A DNA stretch of 64,000 nucleotides from AC-49 sp963817035 (GTDB lineage Bacteria; Actinomycetota; Thermoleophilia; Solirubrobacterales; Solirubrobacteraceae). The stretch is taken from contig CAWFMM010000004.1 in assembly GCA_963817035.1 (NCBI GenBank), forward strand, positions 1,922,001 to 1,986,000. Reading direction: 5' to 3'. A program made the translations under genes and the position numbers. Under the pieces are notes generated by a model. That model was given only the letters and a program-made list of their open reading frames with translations, ran no database searches and was not told where the DNA came from. Positions 51,349 through 60,037 of this stretch are shown here, piece by piece (the stretch's first letter is position 1; each line of letters starts with the position of its first letter).

Positions 51349-51654
51349 TCAATAGCCGAGCGCGAACTTTGCGTCCTCGCTCATCCGATCGGGCGTCCAC
51401 GGCGGCTGGAACGTCATCTCGCTGGTGACGGAGTTCACGCCGTCCAGCTCGGAGACGAACTCGTCGATCTGCTCGGCAACCTGCGGGCCGATCGGGCAGC
51501 CCGGCGACGTCAGCGTGAACGTCACGTGGACGTGATCGTCGGATTGCAGCTCAACGCCGTAGATCAGACCCAGCTCGACGAAATCGAGTCCCAGCTCGGG
51601 ATCGATGACGTTCGACAGGGCATCTTCGACATCTTCAACGGTGACATCGCTCAT
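51349..51654 (-). CDS. sufT: Metal-sulfur cluster assembly factor (DUF59/MIP18)
   Basis: 101 residues with VIDPELGLDFVELGLIY, TLTSPGCPIGP and the C-terminal WTPDRMSEDAKFALGY, as in SufT/PaaD-type proteins that help mature Fe-S enzymes. The conserved Cys in SPGCP is present. No suf operon is adjacent. TAGACT lies 8 nt before the ATG, so the transcript is probably near-leaderless. Confidence 0.92.
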   Translation of the reverse strand: MSDVTVEDVEDALSNVIDPELGLDFVELGLIYGVELQSDDHVHVTFTLTSPGCPIGPQVAEQIDEFVSELDGVNSVTSEMTFQPPWTPDRMSEDAKFALGY

Positions 51655-51662
51655 TGCCCTTG

Positions 51663-51668
51663 AGTCTA
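51663..51668 (-). promoter_or_regulatory. Near-leaderless -10 element of sufT
   Basis: TAGACT on the minus strand, 8 nt before the ATG at 51652-51654. Confidence 0.4.
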
Positions 51669-51779
51669 GCCACCGTGGGGGTGTAGGTTGCGCCCATCGT
51701 CTCCTTCTCGGTCCAAGAAGCGTTACTTCGGTGTTCGGGAGACGAGGACCGCACGACGCAATCCCTGCGTCGCGCCGCG

Positions 51780-52007
51780 ATGTCTCGCGCGCTGGCGGCC
51801 GAGTCCGATCTGACGGTTGACCTGTCGGACCTGGCGTTCGCCGATCCGTCGCTGATGCTCGATCTGGCGATGGTCGCCCGGCGCCTGCGTCAGGCCGGGC
51901 TGCGAATGACGCTGCGCGGCGCCCAGCCGCAGATCCATCGCCTGATCGAGATGGTCGGCCTCAACCGGCTGCCGTCGGTCGCGATCGACTCCGCTTCGCC
52001 GGCCTAG
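51780..52007 (+). CDS. STAS-domain protein (probably longer at its 5' end)
   Basis: 75 residues from the first ATG. STAS features: LTVDLSDLAFADPSLMLDLAMVARRLR and RGAQPQIHRLIEMVGLNRLPSV. It acts as an anti-anti-sigma-like or lipid/nucleotide-binding module. The open frame continues upstream with plausible STAS sequence (SFSVQEALLRCSGDEDRTTQ) to a stop at 51684, without ATG, GTG or TTG. A TAGGTT hexamer (51684-51689) lies 6 nt before an ATC at 51696, which would give a 103-residue protein of normal STAS length. The real start is therefore open. Confidence 0.75.
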   Translation: MSRALAAESDLTVDLSDLAFADPSLMLDLAMVARRLRQAGLRMTLRGAQPQIHRLIEMVGLNRLPSVAIDSASPA

Positions 52008-52037
52008 GCGCTCGCCATCTCTACCCTGTAGGGAGAG

Positions 52038-52520
52038 ATGACGATTCTCCTGATCCTGATCTTCATCGTCGTGCCGATCCTCGAGCTGGCCTTGATCATC
52101 CAGGTCGGCGAGGCGATCGGCGTGTGGTGGACGATCGCGTTGCTGCTCGGCGACGCGCTGCTCGGCGCGTGGCTGTGGCGCCATCAGGGGCGCGCGGCGT
52201 GGCGGCGCTTCAACGCCGCGCTGAACGAAGGTCGCCCGCCGACGAAGGAGGTCTTCGACGGCGTGCTGATCATCTTCGGCGGCGCGCTGCTGATCACGCC
52301 GGGATTCATCTCGGACTTCTTCGGGATCCTGCTGCTCGCGCCGCCCTCGCGCGCGGTGATCCGCGGCGTGCTCCTCGCCCGCGTCCTGCCCCGCACGGTC
52401 CGCGCGGGCTTCGGCGCCGCGAGCGCCGGCGCGCGACGCCGCAGCGGTGGCGCGCCGGGCTTCGATGTCGAGGGCACCGCGACCGAGATCCCCCCTGACC
52501 CCCCACGTCTGGCCACGTGA
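52038..52520 (+). CDS. fxsA: FxsA family membrane protein
   Basis: 160 residues. Membrane helices (ILLILIFIVVPILELALIIQV, WTIALLLGDALLGAWLWRHQG, GALLITPGFISDFFGILLL) match FxsA, including the GFISDFFGILLL motif. A basic Gly/Arg-rich cytoplasmic tail follows. FxsA in E. coli counteracts phage F exclusion; the role here is unknown. The AGGGAG before the ATG is well placed. It overlaps the next gene by GTGA. Confidence 0.9.
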   Translation: MTILLILIFIVVPILELALIIQVGEAIGVWWTIALLLGDALLGAWLWRHQGRAAWRRFNAALNEGRPPTKEVFDGVLIIFGGALLITPGFISDFFGILLLAPPSRAVIRGVLLARVLPRTVRAGFGAASAGARRRSGGAPGFDVEGTATEIPPDPPRLAT

Positions 52521-53485
52521 TCGTCTCGCCCGAGCTCGAAGCGCCGCGCCCGGCGGATGGCGCGGGCTCGTCCGACGCGGTCACGTTCGCGTTCGGCGAC
52601 GCGACCGCCGACGTCTTCGGCGTCGCGCGGATCGGCCTGTCGGGCGAGCCGGCGGTATCGAGCGGCCTGGCGATCCTGTTCGCCGCCGGCAACGCGGTCG
52701 CGGTCCGCGCGGCGGGCGGCGAGGCGGTCGCCTCGCCCGCGTGGGAGGACATCAGCGCGGCCGGTGTCTCGACGACGGTCGCACAGCCGCTGTCCGCGTG
52801 GACGGTAAGCCTCGCGCGCGAAGACGGGGTCGGCGCGGACCTGCGCTTCGAAGCGATCTCGCAGGCGTCGTGGCTCGACGGTGACAGCAGCGTCGGCAAG
52901 ACCGGCGGGATGCAGGGCTACGAGCACATTTGCCGCGTGACCGGGACGGTGACGGTCGCCGGCGACGCGATCGCGATCGACTGCCTCGGCCAGCGCGGCC
53001 ACTCGTGGGGCGCACCGGACTGGGAGACGATCACCCGCGCGCGGACGCTCAACGCGTGGCTCGACGACGGCCTGGCGCTGTCGCTTGTGGCGATCGCGCC
53101 GGCCGGGCGCAAGGCGGTCAACCACGACGCCGAGGCGATCGGCGCAGCGTTGTTCACGCGACCGCCGATCTTGCACGGCGAGGACGACGACGCACTGCTC
53201 GACGGCGAGGACGACGGCGACGACGAGTTCGGCCCGGGCGACCTGATCGTGCTCGACGTCCCCGAGCCGCGCCTGTCGACGGTCTTCGACAGCGAAGGCC
53301 GCCAGCAGCGAGCCGGCTTCGAGCTCGTCTTCGACGAGGACGGAACGCCACGTCGCGGCGCGGGCGAGGCGCGCTGCGGCACGTCGATCGATCTCGGGCG
53401 CCTGCGCCTGGACTGCGCGTTCTTCACGTGGCGGATGGAGGGGCGCGAGGGCGTGGGGCGCTACGACGTGCTGCGCCGCACATGA
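52517..53485 (+). CDS. AttH/lipocalin-like (hydroxyneurosporene-synthase-type fold) protein
   Basis: 322 residues from GTG. Beta-rich, with YEHICRVTGTVTVAG and LGQRGHSWGAPDW, the motif typical of AttH-like beta-barrels with two lipocalin-like halves. A very acidic loop (about 218-240, DDDALLDGEDDGDDE) is unusual. No signal peptide. Likely binds or modifies a hydrophobic ligand, but no substrate can be named. It lies in an operon with FxsA, HAD and AKR genes, all with 4-nt overlaps. Confidence 0.7.
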   Translation: MIVSPELEAPRPADGAGSSDAVTFAFGDATADVFGVARIGLSGEPAVSSGLAILFAAGNAVAVRAAGGEAVASPAWEDISAAGVSTTVAQPLSAWTVSLAREDGVGADLRFEAISQASWLDGDSSVGKTGGMQGYEHICRVTGTVTVAGDAIAIDCLGQRGHSWGAPDWETITRARTLNAWLDDGLALSLVAIAPAGRKAVNHDAEAIGAALFTRPPILHGEDDDALLDGEDDGDDEFGPGDLIVLDVPEPRLSTVFDSEGRQQRAGFELVFDEDGTPRRGAGEARCGTSIDLGRLRLDCAFFTWRMEGREGVGRYDVLRRT

Positions 53486-54108
53486 TCGAGGTCGTCGTCT
53501 CGGACTTCGGCGGCGTGCTCAGCTCACCGCTCGCCGAAGCGTTCGTCAGCTTCCAGGACCACAGCGGGATCACGCCCGAGCAGCTCGGTGTCGCCCTGGC
53601 CGCGCTGACCGCCGACCGTGGCACGAACCCGCTGTTCGAGATGGAATGCGGGCGCCTGCGCGAGCCGGAGTTCCTTAAGATCCTCGGCGCCCGGCTGAGC
53701 GAGGACCTGGGCCGCAGCGTCGAGATGCACGAGTTCTCCGACCGCTACTGGGCGGCGTTGAAGACCAACCACGACATGCTCGACTGGCTCGCCTCGGCCA
53801 AGGCGCGCGGCCTGCGGTTGGCGCTGCTGACCAACAACGTGCGCGAGTGGGAGCCCCGCTGGCGCTCGATGATCCCGGTCGACGAGCTGTTCGAGCTGAT
53901 CGTCGACAGCGCATTCGTCGGCGTGCGAAAGCCCGACCCGCGGATCTATGAGATCACCACCGAGCGCCTCGACTGCGAGCCCTCGACCTGCGTGCTGATC
54001 GACGACATGGCCGCCAACTGCGACGCCGCCCAGTCGCTGGGCTGGTCGGCCGTGCGCTTCGATGACACGGCCCAGACGATCGCCGACCTCGAGGAGCTTC
54101 TCGGATGA
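53482..54108 (+). CDS. HAD-superfamily hydrolase (YihX/epoxide-hydrolase N-terminal type)
   Basis: 208 residues. Motif I reads VSDFGGVLSSP, with Gly in place of the second Asp, as is common in this HAD subgroup; motif II is LLTNNVREW, motif III Lys is in GVRKPDPRIYE, and motif IV is LIDDMAANC. Phosphatase or dehalogenase substrate unknown. Overlaps both neighbours by ATGA. Confidence 0.88.
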   Translation: MIEVVVSDFGGVLSSPLAEAFVSFQDHSGITPEQLGVALAALTADRGTNPLFEMECGRLREPEFLKILGARLSEDLGRSVEMHEFSDRYWAALKTNHDMLDWLASAKARGLRLALLTNNVREWEPRWRSMIPVDELFELIVDSAFVGVRKPDPRIYEITTERLDCEPSTCVLIDDMAANCDAAQSLGWSAVRFDDTAQTIADLEELLG

Positions 54109-54959
54109 CCACCGCGACCGACTCCGGCACGTTCACCATCGGCGGCGACCTGGAGGTGACGCGGCTCGGCTTCGGCGCGATGCGGATCACCGGGCCGGGG
54201 ATCTGGGAGCAGCCGACCGATCGCGACGAGGCGCTCGCCGTCCTGCGCGCGCTGCCCGAGCTCGGCGTCGACTTCATCGACACGGCCGACTCCTACGGGC
54301 CGTTCGTCTCCGAGGACCTGATCGCCGAGGCGCTGCACCCCTACGACGGCATCACGGTGGCGACCAAGGCTGGGCTGACCCGTCCCGGACCGAGCACGTG
54401 GCTGCCGGTCGGGCGCCCCGAGTACCTGCGCCAGTGCTGCGAGATGAGCCTGCGCCGCCTCGGAGTCGAGACAATCGACCTGTTCCAGCTGCACCGCATC
54501 GACAAGAAGGTCGCGCGCGAAGAGCAGTTCGCGCTGCTCGCCGCGCTGCGCGACGAGGGCAAGGTCCGCCACATCGGGCTGTCGGCGGTCGTCATCGATG
54601 AGATCGAAGCGGCCGGCGAGCACTTCCCCGTGGCGACGGTGCAGAACCCGTTCAACCTGGTCAGCCGCGCCGACGAGGACGTCCTCGACTACTGCACCGA
54701 CCATGGGATCGGCTTCATCCCGTTCTTCCCCCTGGCCGCCGGGCACCTCTCGGATCCGGGCGGGCCGGTGGCCGAGATCGCGGCGCAGCACGACGCGACG
54801 CCCGGCCAGATCGCGCTGGCGTGGCTGCTTCAGCGCAGCCCGGTGGTGCTGCCGATCCCGGGGACCGGCTCGCTCGCTCATCTGAGGGAGAACGTGGCCG
54901 CGGCGGGCGTGCGGCTGAGCGCCGAGCAGGTCGCGACGCTGGACGCTGCCGGCTCGTAG
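54105..54959 (+). CDS. Aldo/keto reductase
   Basis: NADPH-dependent carbonyl reductase, 284 residues. The catalytic tetrad is visible: Asp and Tyr in IDTADSYG, Lys in VATKAGL, and His in FQLHRID. C-terminal LPIPGTGS binds cofactor. It ends the fxsA-AttH-HAD-AKR operon. The natural substrate is unknown. Confidence 0.93.
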   Translation: MTTATDSGTFTIGGDLEVTRLGFGAMRITGPGIWEQPTDRDEALAVLRALPELGVDFIDTADSYGPFVSEDLIAEALHPYDGITVATKAGLTRPGPSTWLPVGRPEYLRQCCEMSLRRLGVETIDLFQLHRIDKKVAREEQFALLAALRDEGKVRHIGLSAVVIDEIEAAGEHFPVATVQNPFNLVSRADEDVLDYCTDHGIGFIPFFPLAAGHLSDPGGPVAEIAAQHDATPGQIALAWLLQRSPVVLPIPGTGSLAHLRENVAAAGVRLSAEQVATLDAAGS

Positions 54960-54996
54960 CGCAACTTTGCCCCCACCGCGGGTATGAAAGAGGCAC

Positions 54997-56553
54997 ATGC
55001 GCCGCGTAGCTGTTCTCCTCACCGTCGGTCTTCTGGGCGCCGCCACCGCGTGGGCCGCCAACCCCTCCCCACCGCACGCGACGACCGGTTCCGCCGGCAA
55101 CGTGTCGACCAGCTCGGCCACGGTGACCGGCACGATCGACTCCGGTAACGCCGCGACTGGCTACTCGTTTCACTACGGAACGTCGACGGCCTACGGCCTG
55201 ACGACGCCGACGCAGACGACACCCGCCGCGACCACCCCGGCGACCGTCACCGCGACGATCACCAACCTCACGCCGCACACGGCCTACCACTACCGCCTGA
55301 GCGCGAGCAACGCGGCGGGCAACGACGACGGCGACGACAAGACGCTGACGACGGCGTTCCAGGCCAAGAAGCCCGCCGCCTCGACCGGCAACGCGACGCT
55401 GATCGGCCCGGCCGGCGCGACGCTCAACGCGTCCGTCACGCCCAACGCCCTGGCCACGACCTACGTCTTCCAGTACGGCACGACGACCTCCTACGGCAAC
55501 GCGACGCCGAGCACCGACGTCGGCAACGGCACCGCCGCGGTCGCGGTCAACAAGGCGATCGGCGGGCTGAAGGCATCGACGACCTACCACTACCGCGTCG
55601 TCGCGACGAACTCGATGGGCGCGACCAACGGCTCGGACCATTCGTTCAAGACGCAGGCCGTCGCCGCCAAGCCCGGCGTCTCGACCGGTGACGCGTCGAA
55701 GGTCACCTCGAGCAGCGCAACGCTCAACGGCAAGGTCGACCCCAACGGCGTCACCACGACCTACGTCTTCCAGTACGGCACGGGCACGTCCTACGGCTCG
55801 CTGACCGCGGCCAAGAGCGCCGGCAAGGGAGGCTCGGCCGTCAACGTGTCGGCCGGGATCGGCGGGCTGAAGGTCCACACGACCTACCACTTCCGCCTCG
55901 TCGCCACGAGCGCCAACGGCGTCACCCAGGGCGGCGACCACTCCTTCTACACGGCCAGCGGCGCGCTCGGCGCGACGATCCAGCTGCGCCCCGACCCTGT
56001 CGTCTTCGGGCATGGCATCGCGATCGTCGGCACGATCAACGGCGCGGGCTCGGGCATCCCGGTCGTGCTGCACAGCCAGGTCTTCCCGTTCACCGCGCCG
56101 GCCGCGACGCTCGGCAACCCGCAGCTGACGTCGGGGAACGGCGGCTACCGCTTCGTCGTTCCCGCCGCGAGCATCCGCACCCGCTACTTCGTCACCGCCA
56201 CGGTCGCCGGCAAGGCGCTCACGAGCAAGACGGCCGTCTCACGCGTGCGCGTGCGCGTCGGCCTGCTGATCCGCCGCATAGGTGGGCACCGGGTGCGCTT
56301 CAGCGGCACCGTGCGCCCGGCCTTCCTCAACACGACGGTCTCGATCCAGCGCCGTTCGAAGAACCTGCGCCTCTGGCTCCCGGTCGCTCACGCGACGGTG
56401 CTGCCGCCGCTGTCCCCCGGCGGCGCGCAGCGCTTCGCCAAGCAGATGAGCCTGCTGCGCGGCGGCGTGTTCCGCGCCGTCGCGCTGCCGAAGGACGGCG
56501 GCGCGCACACGCGCAACGTCTCCACGCTGCGCGCGATTCACATCGGGCGCTGA
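54997..56553 (+). CDS. Secreted protein with tandem fibronectin-III-like repeats
   Basis: 518 residues with a signal peptide (VLLTVGLLGAATAWA). Three tandem repeats of about 95-100 residues follow (about 25-325), each with a YxFQYGT or FHYGT strand and a TxYHYRL strand (about 40-110, 125-220, 225-320). A C-terminal Ig-like module (RVRVRVGLLIRRIGGHRVRF) resembles that of the secreted protein at 60.0-61.8 kb. No catalytic motif; likely an extracellular scaffold. AGAGG is before the ATG. Confidence 0.85.
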   Translation: MRRVAVLLTVGLLGAATAWAANPSPPHATTGSAGNVSTSSATVTGTIDSGNAATGYSFHYGTSTAYGLTTPTQTTPAATTPATVTATITNLTPHTAYHYRLSASNAAGNDDGDDKTLTTAFQAKKPAASTGNATLIGPAGATLNASVTPNALATTYVFQYGTTTSYGNATPSTDVGNGTAAVAVNKAIGGLKASTTYHYRVVATNSMGATNGSDHSFKTQAVAAKPGVSTGDASKVTSSSATLNGKVDPNGVTTTYVFQYGTGTSYGSLTAAKSAGKGGSAVNVSAGIGGLKVHTTYHFRLVATSANGVTQGGDHSFYTASGALGATIQLRPDPVVFGHGIAIVGTINGAGSGIPVVLHSQVFPFTAPAATLGNPQLTSGNGGYRFVVPAASIRTRYFVTATVAGKALTSKTAVSRVRVRVGLLIRRIGGHRVRFSGTVRPAFLNTTVSIQRRSKNLRLWLPVAHATVLPPLSPGGAQRFAKQMSLLRGGVFRAVALPKDGGAHTRNVSTLRAIHIGR

Positions 56554-56596
56554 CCGAGGGCCTGAGGCCGCGCGATGCGGCAACCCGACGGTCGCG

Positions 56597-57052
56597 TCAG
56601 TTGTCGCAGCCCAGGCGATCCCAGAGATACACGTCCAAGCACTCGGCGGCGAGCTCGATCGAGCGCTCGCGGCTGAGGTGCGGCAGGACGGTATCGAGCG
56701 CTTGATCCTCGGCCACGCCGGAATCGAACGCCTCGTCGCCCCGGAAGCCCGCGGCGATCTTCAGCGCCTCACGGCGATTGTCGCCGAGCGAGGCGAACGC
56801 CGCGACGAGGAACTCGCGGTTGGCGACGGGGCGCCCGACCTCGAGCGACGCGTGCCACGCGGCGAGCATCGACAGGTCGTCCTCATCGAGGTCGGCCACG
56901 GCCTTGACGTAGTGGGTTTCCAAGTCGGCGTCGGGGATCTCATCAACCCACGCGCGGACGAGCTCACCGAGGAGCTGACGGCGCGCTTCGCGGCCGACCG
57001 ACTCCGCGATGACACGGATCGCATCCTGAGGTTCGATGAAGCACAACGGCAT
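56597..57052 (-). CDS. Uncharacterised helical protein
   Basis: 151 residues, acidic and wholly helical (IRVIAESVGREARRQLL, DDLSMLAAWHASLE, ERSIELAAECLDVYLWDRLG). AGGAG lies 6 nt before the ATG at 57050-57052. No signal, membrane or known motif. It lies alone between the FN3 protein and the secreted-protein operon. I do not recognise the family. Confidence 0.7.
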   Translation of the reverse strand: MPLCFIEPQDAIRVIAESVGREARRQLLGELVRAWVDEIPDADLETHYVKAVADLDEDDLSMLAAWHASLEVGRPVANREFLVAAFASLGDNRREALKIAAGFRGDEAFDSGVAEDQALDTVLPHLSRERSIELAAECLDVYLWDRLGCDN

Positions 57053-57191
57053 CTCGGCTCCTGGTACAGCGCTGGAAAGACGGGACGCGCGTGAATGTAG
57101 GTGTGCGGTCGGACGGCAACGCCGCGAACATGCGTTTGAGCAGGCGTTTTGCCGGTGGGTGGTCGTGCGGGCCGGCCGCGCCGGCGGCAGA

Positions 57192-58718
57192 TCAGCGCCG
57201 CGTCGCTCGCAGGACCACGGTCCGGCGAGCCGAGCCGGCGAGCCATTCGGGCGAGCCGGAATACGAAGCGCGCATGGCGATATGTCGAGCAGCGCTCGTC
57301 GTATGGAACGTCACGGTGCCGCGGCCGTTGTGGAGCTTCACCGTCCGCGTGATGAGACGAACACGGTGTCCGTGAGCGTCGCCGATCGCGATCGTCAGAA
57401 GGATCGGCCCTGGCGCGCGAGCCGAGACGGTGGCCAAGACCCTGCGCGGCCTGCCGGACGAGACCCGACTGCTGACCGTGACCTCAGATTTCGCCGGCGT
57501 CGTGAGTACGACGGTCACGCTGCCAGCGTTGGCCGCCAACGCGTTTCCGGCCTGGTCGGCGAGCCACACCCTGATCACGTGCGTGCCCTCGGTGACGGTC
57601 ACCGGGAACGAGAACGACGAGCCGCTGACCGCCGCGCTCTGCGCCGAGCCACACCCGTTGCCCGCGGCGTCGCACACCGCGAAATCGGCGCTAGTGACCG
57701 GGCTGAACTGGCCGGCCGGGACACTTCCGCTGATCGTCTTGGTCGCGCTCATCGCGGCGCCGGCCGCGGACAGGCCCTGCGGCGCCGTCGGCGCGGTGTT
57801 GTCGGTTTGGATGATCGTCGGCGCGCTCGTCGCCTTGTTCTTGGCGGTGTCCAAGACGTCAACGGTGATCGTGTGGCTGCCGTCCGCCAACCCCGCCGTA
57901 TTCACACTCAGCGGTCCCGCGGTGAGATCCGGACACGGCTTGGCGAACGTGTAGTCGCAGACGCGCGGGTTGGAGTCAGCGACCGTCGCTCCGTCAGCCT
58001 GAGCAGACCACTCGAGCACCCCGGCGGCGTCGGAGGCATCGACGGCGAGCGACTGAGCGCCACGGAGCCAGCCGCCAGCGAGGAGCGAGCCGGAGACGCC
58101 GCCGATGGTCGGCGGGGTTGGGTCGTTGATAGTCACCACTGCGTCGTAGAGCACGGCCGCGGTCGCCGGCACGGTCCCACCGTCGGCGACGCAGCCAGTT
58201 GCAGGTGAGATCAACTCACACCGCACTCCGACCGTCAGCGTCGGGGACGAGAGCCCTGCGATCGTCGTGTATCCGCCCTCCGTCAACCCAATGTCACACC
58301 GCGACGCCGGAAAGACAATCGAACATCCCTCCAACGCCGTCCCGACCGAGCGGAGCTCGGGATGCAGATTGTCGTCGTCGTGCTTCCACAGCCAACGCGA
58401 GTACGTCACTTTTGCGACGGTCAGGCCCGCTGGTGCGCTGAAGAGCCACTCCGTGTGGTCGCCGTCGTTCATCCGTGACGGCACGCCCGGTACTCCACGA
58501 ACATAGAGGCCCCCGTAGGGGCCCGCTCGGCTGCATCCCGAGCCCGTCTCTAGGACTCCCGCGACACCACTGGCGTGGGCGACCCACGAATTATTGACAA
58601 AACCAGACGCAGCGCCACAGCCATCAACTTCGTAAGACCGAGCAAGCACAACGGACGGTGTCAGCGCCGCGGATGCGAATCCGACCAGCAGCACAATGGC
58701 GCACAGGCGCGTCTTCAC
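57192..58718 (-). CDS. Large secreted protein with Ig-like modules (last gene of the sigma operon)
   Basis: 508 residues with a signal peptide (LCAIVLLVGFASAALTPSVVLA). N-terminal domain is Cys-rich (GCGAASGF, GSGCSRAGPYG) and resembles the start of its operon partner two genes upstream. Two Ig-like modules follow (about 200-320 and 320-410), and the C-terminal beta module is about 415-508. It overlaps the subtilase gene by ATGA. No catalytic motif. Probable cell-surface or matrix protein. Confidence 0.8.
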   Translation of the reverse strand: MKTRLCAIVLLVGFASAALTPSVVLARSYEVDGCGAASGFVNNSWVAHASGVAGVLETGSGCSRAGPYGGLYVRGVPGVPSRMNDGDHTEWLFSAPAGLTVAKVTYSRWLWKHDDDNLHPELRSVGTALEGCSIVFPASRCDIGLTEGGYTTIAGLSSPTLTVGVRCELISPATGCVADGGTVPATAAVLYDAVVTINDPTPPTIGGVSGSLLAGGWLRGAQSLAVDASDAAGVLEWSAQADGATVADSNPRVCDYTFAKPCPDLTAGPLSVNTAGLADGSHTITVDVLDTAKNKATSAPTIIQTDNTAPTAPQGLSAAGAAMSATKTISGSVPAGQFSPVTSADFAVCDAAGNGCGSAQSAAVSGSSFSFPVTVTEGTHVIRVWLADQAGNALAANAGSVTVVLTTPAKSEVTVSSRVSSGRPRRVLATVSARAPGPILLTIAIGDAHGHRVRLITRTVKLHNGRGTVTFHTTSAARHIAMRASYSGSPEWLAGSARRTVVLRATRR

Positions 58719-60037
58719 GTCACCAGCTTTACGGTCGACATCGACGGGGAGCGGCGTGCATCCGTGTGGTCTACGTAAACCACACGAACCATCGTCGGGC
58801 GTCTAGGCAACCGCATCCGTACCTTGCTCGCTCGCCTCGCCGCGAGCTTGACGGTACGCAGCCGTCCATGTACGGGTGCCAGCGCAGCTACAACAAGCGT
58901 GCCGCCGCGCGGCCGTGCCGTCACGATCACCGTTAGAAGCCCATGACTGTAGTGCGCTGTCTTGAGCCTGGGCGACAGCCACCGGGCACGCTCCGAAGTC
59001 GCTGGTCGGTCGTTCTCAAGCCCCGTGACCGTCGTCGTAGTCGAAGAAACAAATGTCGATGGAGGCATTGCTGCCATCCCGTTATTGACCACCTCACCAA
59101 GGTCAGCAGCACGAAATGCAGCCGCTGCGTTGAGGATGCCCTGGGATGCAGTGTCTCGTAGTAGCCCTTCGGCCTCTGACCACGAGAGGTGCGGGGCATA
59201 CGCGCGAAGCGCGGCAAGCACCGTCGCCGCGACCGCAGAAGCCTCCGACGTCCCTCCCCGGCCGCGATCGGGCTCGTCTGGAGTGAGATCCACCGGGCTC
59301 GAGACGTCTAGATCGCAACCTGGCGCGAGGAGCGCGAGCGCCGAGCCACGCGCACTGAACGCGCAGAGCGCTCCGTCGCGATCTGCTGCGCCAACGGCGA
59401 ACACGCCGGCAGTGCTCGCGGGGGTCCCAACGGGGCCACCATCGTTTCCGGCCGCAGCGACAACGCTGAGGCTGTTGGTATGCGCAACTACTAGCTCGTT
59501 ATGGAAGTCGTCTCTCTGCTGCTCGGTAGCCGGTGCCGCACCCGAAAGCGCCAGCTCAACTGCTACGGGGTGCGCAGCGGCGGGTGCGTCCGCCCAGCAC
59601 TTCGTTATCGCCCGGCGATAGTCGTCGAGCTCGAACACAGTCGTTTGCCCGCTTCTCGTCGCCGCGGCGCGCACCGACACGATCTTCAACGCGGGCCATA
59701 CGCCTACCATCCCGACGCCGTTGGCTGGGGCGGCCATCATCATCGCCATACGTGTGCCGTGGTGAACGCTCGCATCGACGTCGTCGAGTGTCCCACCATC
59801 CAGGCTGTCCCGCGTAATTACCGGCCCTGCCGTGTCGGCGTTCAGATCCACACCGGTGTCGACCAAGCACACTGCCACCGGTTGCGGCGGCGGCGGCGCG
59901 TATGCCAGCCAGGCGGCGTTGGCGGCGACGGCTTGCGCTGTGGGGATGACCTCGGCCGTGGCTGCCGAACTCGCTGAAAGAGCAAGGCCGGCGACCGCAG
60001 CACCGAGCGCTGCCAGACCTCGTGCGCCGGCCTTCAC
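58715..60037 (-). CDS. Secreted subtilase-like S8 peptidase (third gene of the sigma operon)
   Basis: 440 residues from GTG at 60035-60037, which overlaps the previous stop by GTGA. After a signal peptide (LAALGAAVAGLALSASSAATA) the triad is Asp in VCLVDTGVDL, His in DASVHHGTRMAM, and Ser in GGTSEASAVAA; the oxyanion Asn is in AAAGNDGG. All catalytic residues are present but the flanking sequence is atypical (GTSEAS instead of GTSMAAP). It has no visible propeptide. The C-terminal 100 residues are basic beta-type. Confidence 0.85.
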   Translation of the reverse strand: MKAGARGLAALGAAVAGLALSASSAATAEVIPTAQAVAANAAWLAYAPPPPQPVAVCLVDTGVDLNADTAGPVITRDSLDGGTLDDVDASVHHGTRMAMMMAAPANGVGMVGVWPALKIVSVRAAATRSGQTTVFELDDYRRAITKCWADAPAAAHPVAVELALSGAAPATEQQRDDFHNELVVAHTNSLSVVAAAGNDGGPVGTPASTAGVFAVGAADRDGALCAFSARGSALALLAPGCDLDVSSPVDLTPDEPDRGRGGTSEASAVAATVLAALRAYAPHLSWSEAEGLLRDTASQGILNAAAAFRAADLGEVVNNGMAAMPPSTFVSSTTTTVTGLENDRPATSERARWLSPRLKTAHYSHGLLTVIVTARPRGGTLVVAALAPVHGRLRTVKLAARRASKVRMRLPRRPTMVRVVYVDHTDARRSPSMSTVKLVT

